Origin: Candidatus Peribacteria bacterium
GTDB taxonomy: Bacteria; Patescibacteriota; Gracilibacteria; UBA1369; UBA12463
NCBI GenBank assembly: GCA_943354965.1
Contig: CALRDN010000001.1
Coordinates: forward strand, 101,033-165,032
Direction: 5' to 3'
Length of the DNA: 64,000 nucleotides
Positions within the stretch are counted from its first letter, which is position 1; each line of letters opens with the position of its first letter. The notes beneath the pieces were generated by a model. It did not search any database. It saw only the letters and a program-made list of their open reading frames with translations, and was not told where the DNA came from. Below, piece after piece: positions 61,541 through 64,000 of this stretch. A program made the translations under genes and the position numbers.

Positions 61541-62812
61541 CTAAACTTTTTGGTAGTTTATGGTTTTTAGGGCTATTTTTGCCAGGTGTTCATAGCCTTC
61601 TAGGTTGAGATGAAGCGCAGATTGGCTGTTTACAAATGCTCCGTCTCGTTGTTTTGGGTTGTTTTTGTCAGCAACGGCGCCGTAGGAATCTATTATGCGA
61701 AATGTTCCTTTGCTTGCCTCGGCTTTTAGCCATTCATTATAAGCAAGTCGTGTGACTAGATTTATGGGTTTATTAGTAGGTGGCATCAGGAGACCTACAT
61801 ATATGGGAGCCGATTCATTGAGGGTTCGCACTGCCTTGATCAGTGTTCTCAGAGCATCCTGCATATCTTTCAGGCTATATCCTTGGACAATATTATTCCC
61901 TCCGCACTGCAAAATGATACTGTCGGAAGATGCTATATTATTTCTGAGCTCTGTGTTTTTCTTGTTATCGATTTTTTTGGCAATGTATTCAATTCTTTTT
62001 CCTACAAATCCTGCTGCGAATATTCCGTTGTCTCTCATTTCCTTTGAGAGACCTATTCCTTGCGCCTGGGAGTCGCCAATGATGACGGGCCGGTGCGATA
62101 CCCCAACTTCTTTTTTTTCTGGCTCTGGTACTCGAGGTGGTATTGGGGGTGGGACTTGAGGCTTTTTCGAAACATCTTCTTTTAGGGCTTTTGCTTCGGC
62201 TTTTGATGTATCTTCGACTTTTTCCGCCTTTGCTTCTCCCTTTTTTTCTGTTGCTTCCATTTGCTGTGCTTGTGCGCTGTTTGTTGTGAGGATGTCTTTG
62301 TAATCGATGGAAAGTTTTGTGCCTGTGTAGCTAGCGATATAATTTTGCTCTTCTGATTGATATTCACGGCCGTTTGGTCCGATAGATCTGGTTCCTTGGG
62401 TTGATTCGGCATCTGCTTTTTTTGTGATTTTTTGTACGTTTGGCGGGAGCATGTCGCCTGCGCCGATGGCTCTCTCTTCTGCAAAGGCGAGGTCGCCAAA
62501 ATCGAAGGTGATTTCTAGTCCTGTTTCGCCAAAATCAATATTTTTTCCAATAATTGCGAAGAGTTTTACGCGATCAATTGCGCGTAGTTTGGCTTTTTTA
62601 TCATCATCGGAGAGTGTGGTATCTGAGTCTATTTTTTTAATTTCATCATGGGTTTGTTTTTCTTTTGCAGGATCTTGTCGAATTTCCATAACTTTATTGA
62701 GGAATTCGCGAAAACTTCCGCTTTTAAGTACGGGAATGGTATCAAGTTTTTCAATTCCATTGAGACCAGGAATTTCTGTTGGTCTAGTTGTGCCTGTTGT
62801 CTCAACTCTCAT
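61541..62812 (-). CDS. SGNH/GDSL-hydrolase-domain protein
   Basis: VIIGDSQAQGIGLS (block I), IILQCGGNNI, SALHLNLEGYEHLA (catalytic His block). Confidence 0.75.
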   Translation of the reverse strand: MRVETTGTTRPTEIPGLNGIEKLDTIPVLKSGSFREFLNKVMEIRQDPAKEKQTHDEIKKIDSDTTLSDDDKKAKLRAIDRVKLFAIIGKNIDFGETGLEITFDFGDLAFAEERAIGAGDMLPPNVQKITKKADAESTQGTRSIGPNGREYQSEEQNYIASYTGTKLSIDYKDILTTNSAQAQQMEATEKKGEAKAEKVEDTSKAEAKALKEDVSKKPQVPPPIPPRVPEPEKKEVGVSHRPVIIGDSQAQGIGLSKEMRDNGIFAAGFVGKRIEYIAKKIDNKKNTELRNNIASSDSIILQCGGNNIVQGYSLKDMQDALRTLIKAVRTLNESAPIYVGLLMPPTNKPINLVTRLAYNEWLKAEASKGTFRIIDSYGAVADKNNPKQRDGAFVNSQSALHLNLEGYEHLAKIALKTINYQKV

Positions 62813-62842
62813 GTAACTGGTTTGATATAATGTATCTTGCCA

Positions 62843-63841
62843 TTATACCACAGAATGTCCTATATCGGAAATGGCATTTCTCGTCGTCTGTATCGTATTT
62901 TGCGCAGGATCCGGTCGTAATTTGAATATTTGAGAACTCATAATTTCCGGCTTACTTCCCCTTTTTTCCGGTATGAATATCATTTTTCCTTCTTTTATTT
63001 CAACTTTACCCCGAGCCACCTCAAAATATCCTTTTCCTGAATCGTCTTTGGTAGATATGGCGAAATCGAGCTCTGCTTCTCGTACCAGTTTTCTCCAGGC
63101 GTATGGGGACTTATAGATGATATAATAATTTTCACCTTCTCCATCGCCTCCTTTTGATACCTCTTTCACCCAGTACGGTTCTTCTTCCGGAGGAATACAG
63201 AGCGTAGTATGGGTAAAATACTCTCGTAATTCTTTCTCAGCGAGAATGATATTAGGGGGAAGTTTTGCAAAATCAATATTTCTTCTTTCTCCAATGGGAA
63301 GCCCCGCCGCATGGTTTTTTAACGGTCTGATATTAGGAAGATTGCGTATGTGGGGCTGTATCGTATAGGGTGTTTTTTTGTCCCTCACTTTTCGCTGATT
63401 TATCTCATTGAGATAGTTTGTGTCGTATGAGCGAAATGCGATCCATGTACCTTTTTGATTCTTGGGTGGGCAGCACATGATTCCCGTGAATTCTGCCGGG
63501 CTCATAATGATACCTGACCGTACGCCTGCAAATTTTTCGGCTATATCGGCTATGATAATGACGGGTTCCACGAGGAAGGTTTCACGATTCCGCAAATAAA
63601 GTGTAATTTTCTGGTTCAAATGCATCGTGGCCTTGTCTTCGTGTATGCCATTTTCCGCAAAAATATTATGAAAAAAATCTTCCGCTTTTTCGCAATAGGG
63701 GTGATCCGGAAAGGCAGAGAGGAGATCGTATTTTTGACCGCTTTTTGTTATTTCCGTCTTCTCCGAATGTCTGGAATGGGTGACTATCTCAAATCCATCA
63801 GGTAACTCTATCCTGTTATTATGATGTGGAGGCGCGTCCAT
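62843..63841 (-). CDS. Hypothetical protein, 332 aa
   Basis: Long ORF, plausible composition; no recognised domain. Confidence 0.65.
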   Translation of the reverse strand: MDAPPHHNNRIELPDGFEIVTHSRHSEKTEITKSGQKYDLLSAFPDHPYCEKAEDFFHNIFAENGIHEDKATMHLNQKITLYLRNRETFLVEPVIIIADIAEKFAGVRSGIIMSPAEFTGIMCCPPKNQKGTWIAFRSYDTNYLNEINQRKVRDKKTPYTIQPHIRNLPNIRPLKNHAAGLPIGERRNIDFAKLPPNIILAEKELREYFTHTTLCIPPEEEPYWVKEVSKGGDGEGENYYIIYKSPYAWRKLVREAELDFAISTKDDSGKGYFEVARGKVEIKEGKMIFIPEKRGSKPEIMSSQIFKLRPDPAQNTIQTTRNAISDIGHSVV

Positions 63842-63888
63842 AGAAGTCTTCGAGTTAATAGCGGAATCTCTGTGGCTAAAACAGCTAC

Positions 63889-63912
63889 TTTTGCTCTATA
63901 GTAAGAGCAAAA
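63889..63912. terminator. Perfect hairpin, candidate bidirectional terminator
   Basis: TTTTGCTC-N8-GAGCAAAA. Confidence 0.4.
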
Positions 63913-64000
63913 TATCCCATTTTTTATAATGTTATGATAAAAAAAATGTCCCGTATGTAAATCTTTGGAGACAAAAAAGGACGGTCAAAGGAACGGAAAA

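Overview
The window reads as an AT-rich bacterial chromosome segment using the standard code; several genes end cleanly at TGA, for example the SLH protein at 29330-29332. Gene content fits a Candidate Phyla Radiation bacterium, possibly Peregrinibacteria-like: archaeal-type AMP phosphorylase plus ribose-1,5-bisphosphate isomerase, a TrmB-family regulator, B12-dependent RNR, a full SUF operon and reduced metabolism. The lineage is inferred and was not tested by search. Core modules are groES-groEL with a CIRCE element, comEC, nrdJ, Rrf2-sufCBD-Rieske-sufS-sufU-sufT, a cell-surface cluster (CAP, subtilase, SLH and RlpA proteins), rpmH-rnpA-yidC-jag (rpmH is below the ORF-track cutoff), two glycosyltransferases, the AMP pathway, ackA-pta, gltX, ftsK, galE, secA, RNase P RNA and tRNA-Glu. 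The main accessory stretch is about 12.7-17.6 kb: a TerC gene behind a structured leader, an attC-like palindrome, unknown genes and a tyrosine recombinase. The most interesting signal lies there: two paralogous ~50-nt hairpin RNAs at 15969-16019 and 16159-16207. They share conserved loops and partly compensated stems, and each has a promoter-like -10 ending exactly 8 nt upstream. The second abuts the 3' end of a convergent small ORF that may be a nuclease or toxin. Other leads are a calpain-like protease overlapping a kinase-like gene, a PP2C-like pseudophosphatase fused to a TM helix and a probable propeller, a Lys/Thr-tailed SufT, a paired NrdR-box-like site, and palindromes upstream of groES, the suf operon and the TrmB gene.
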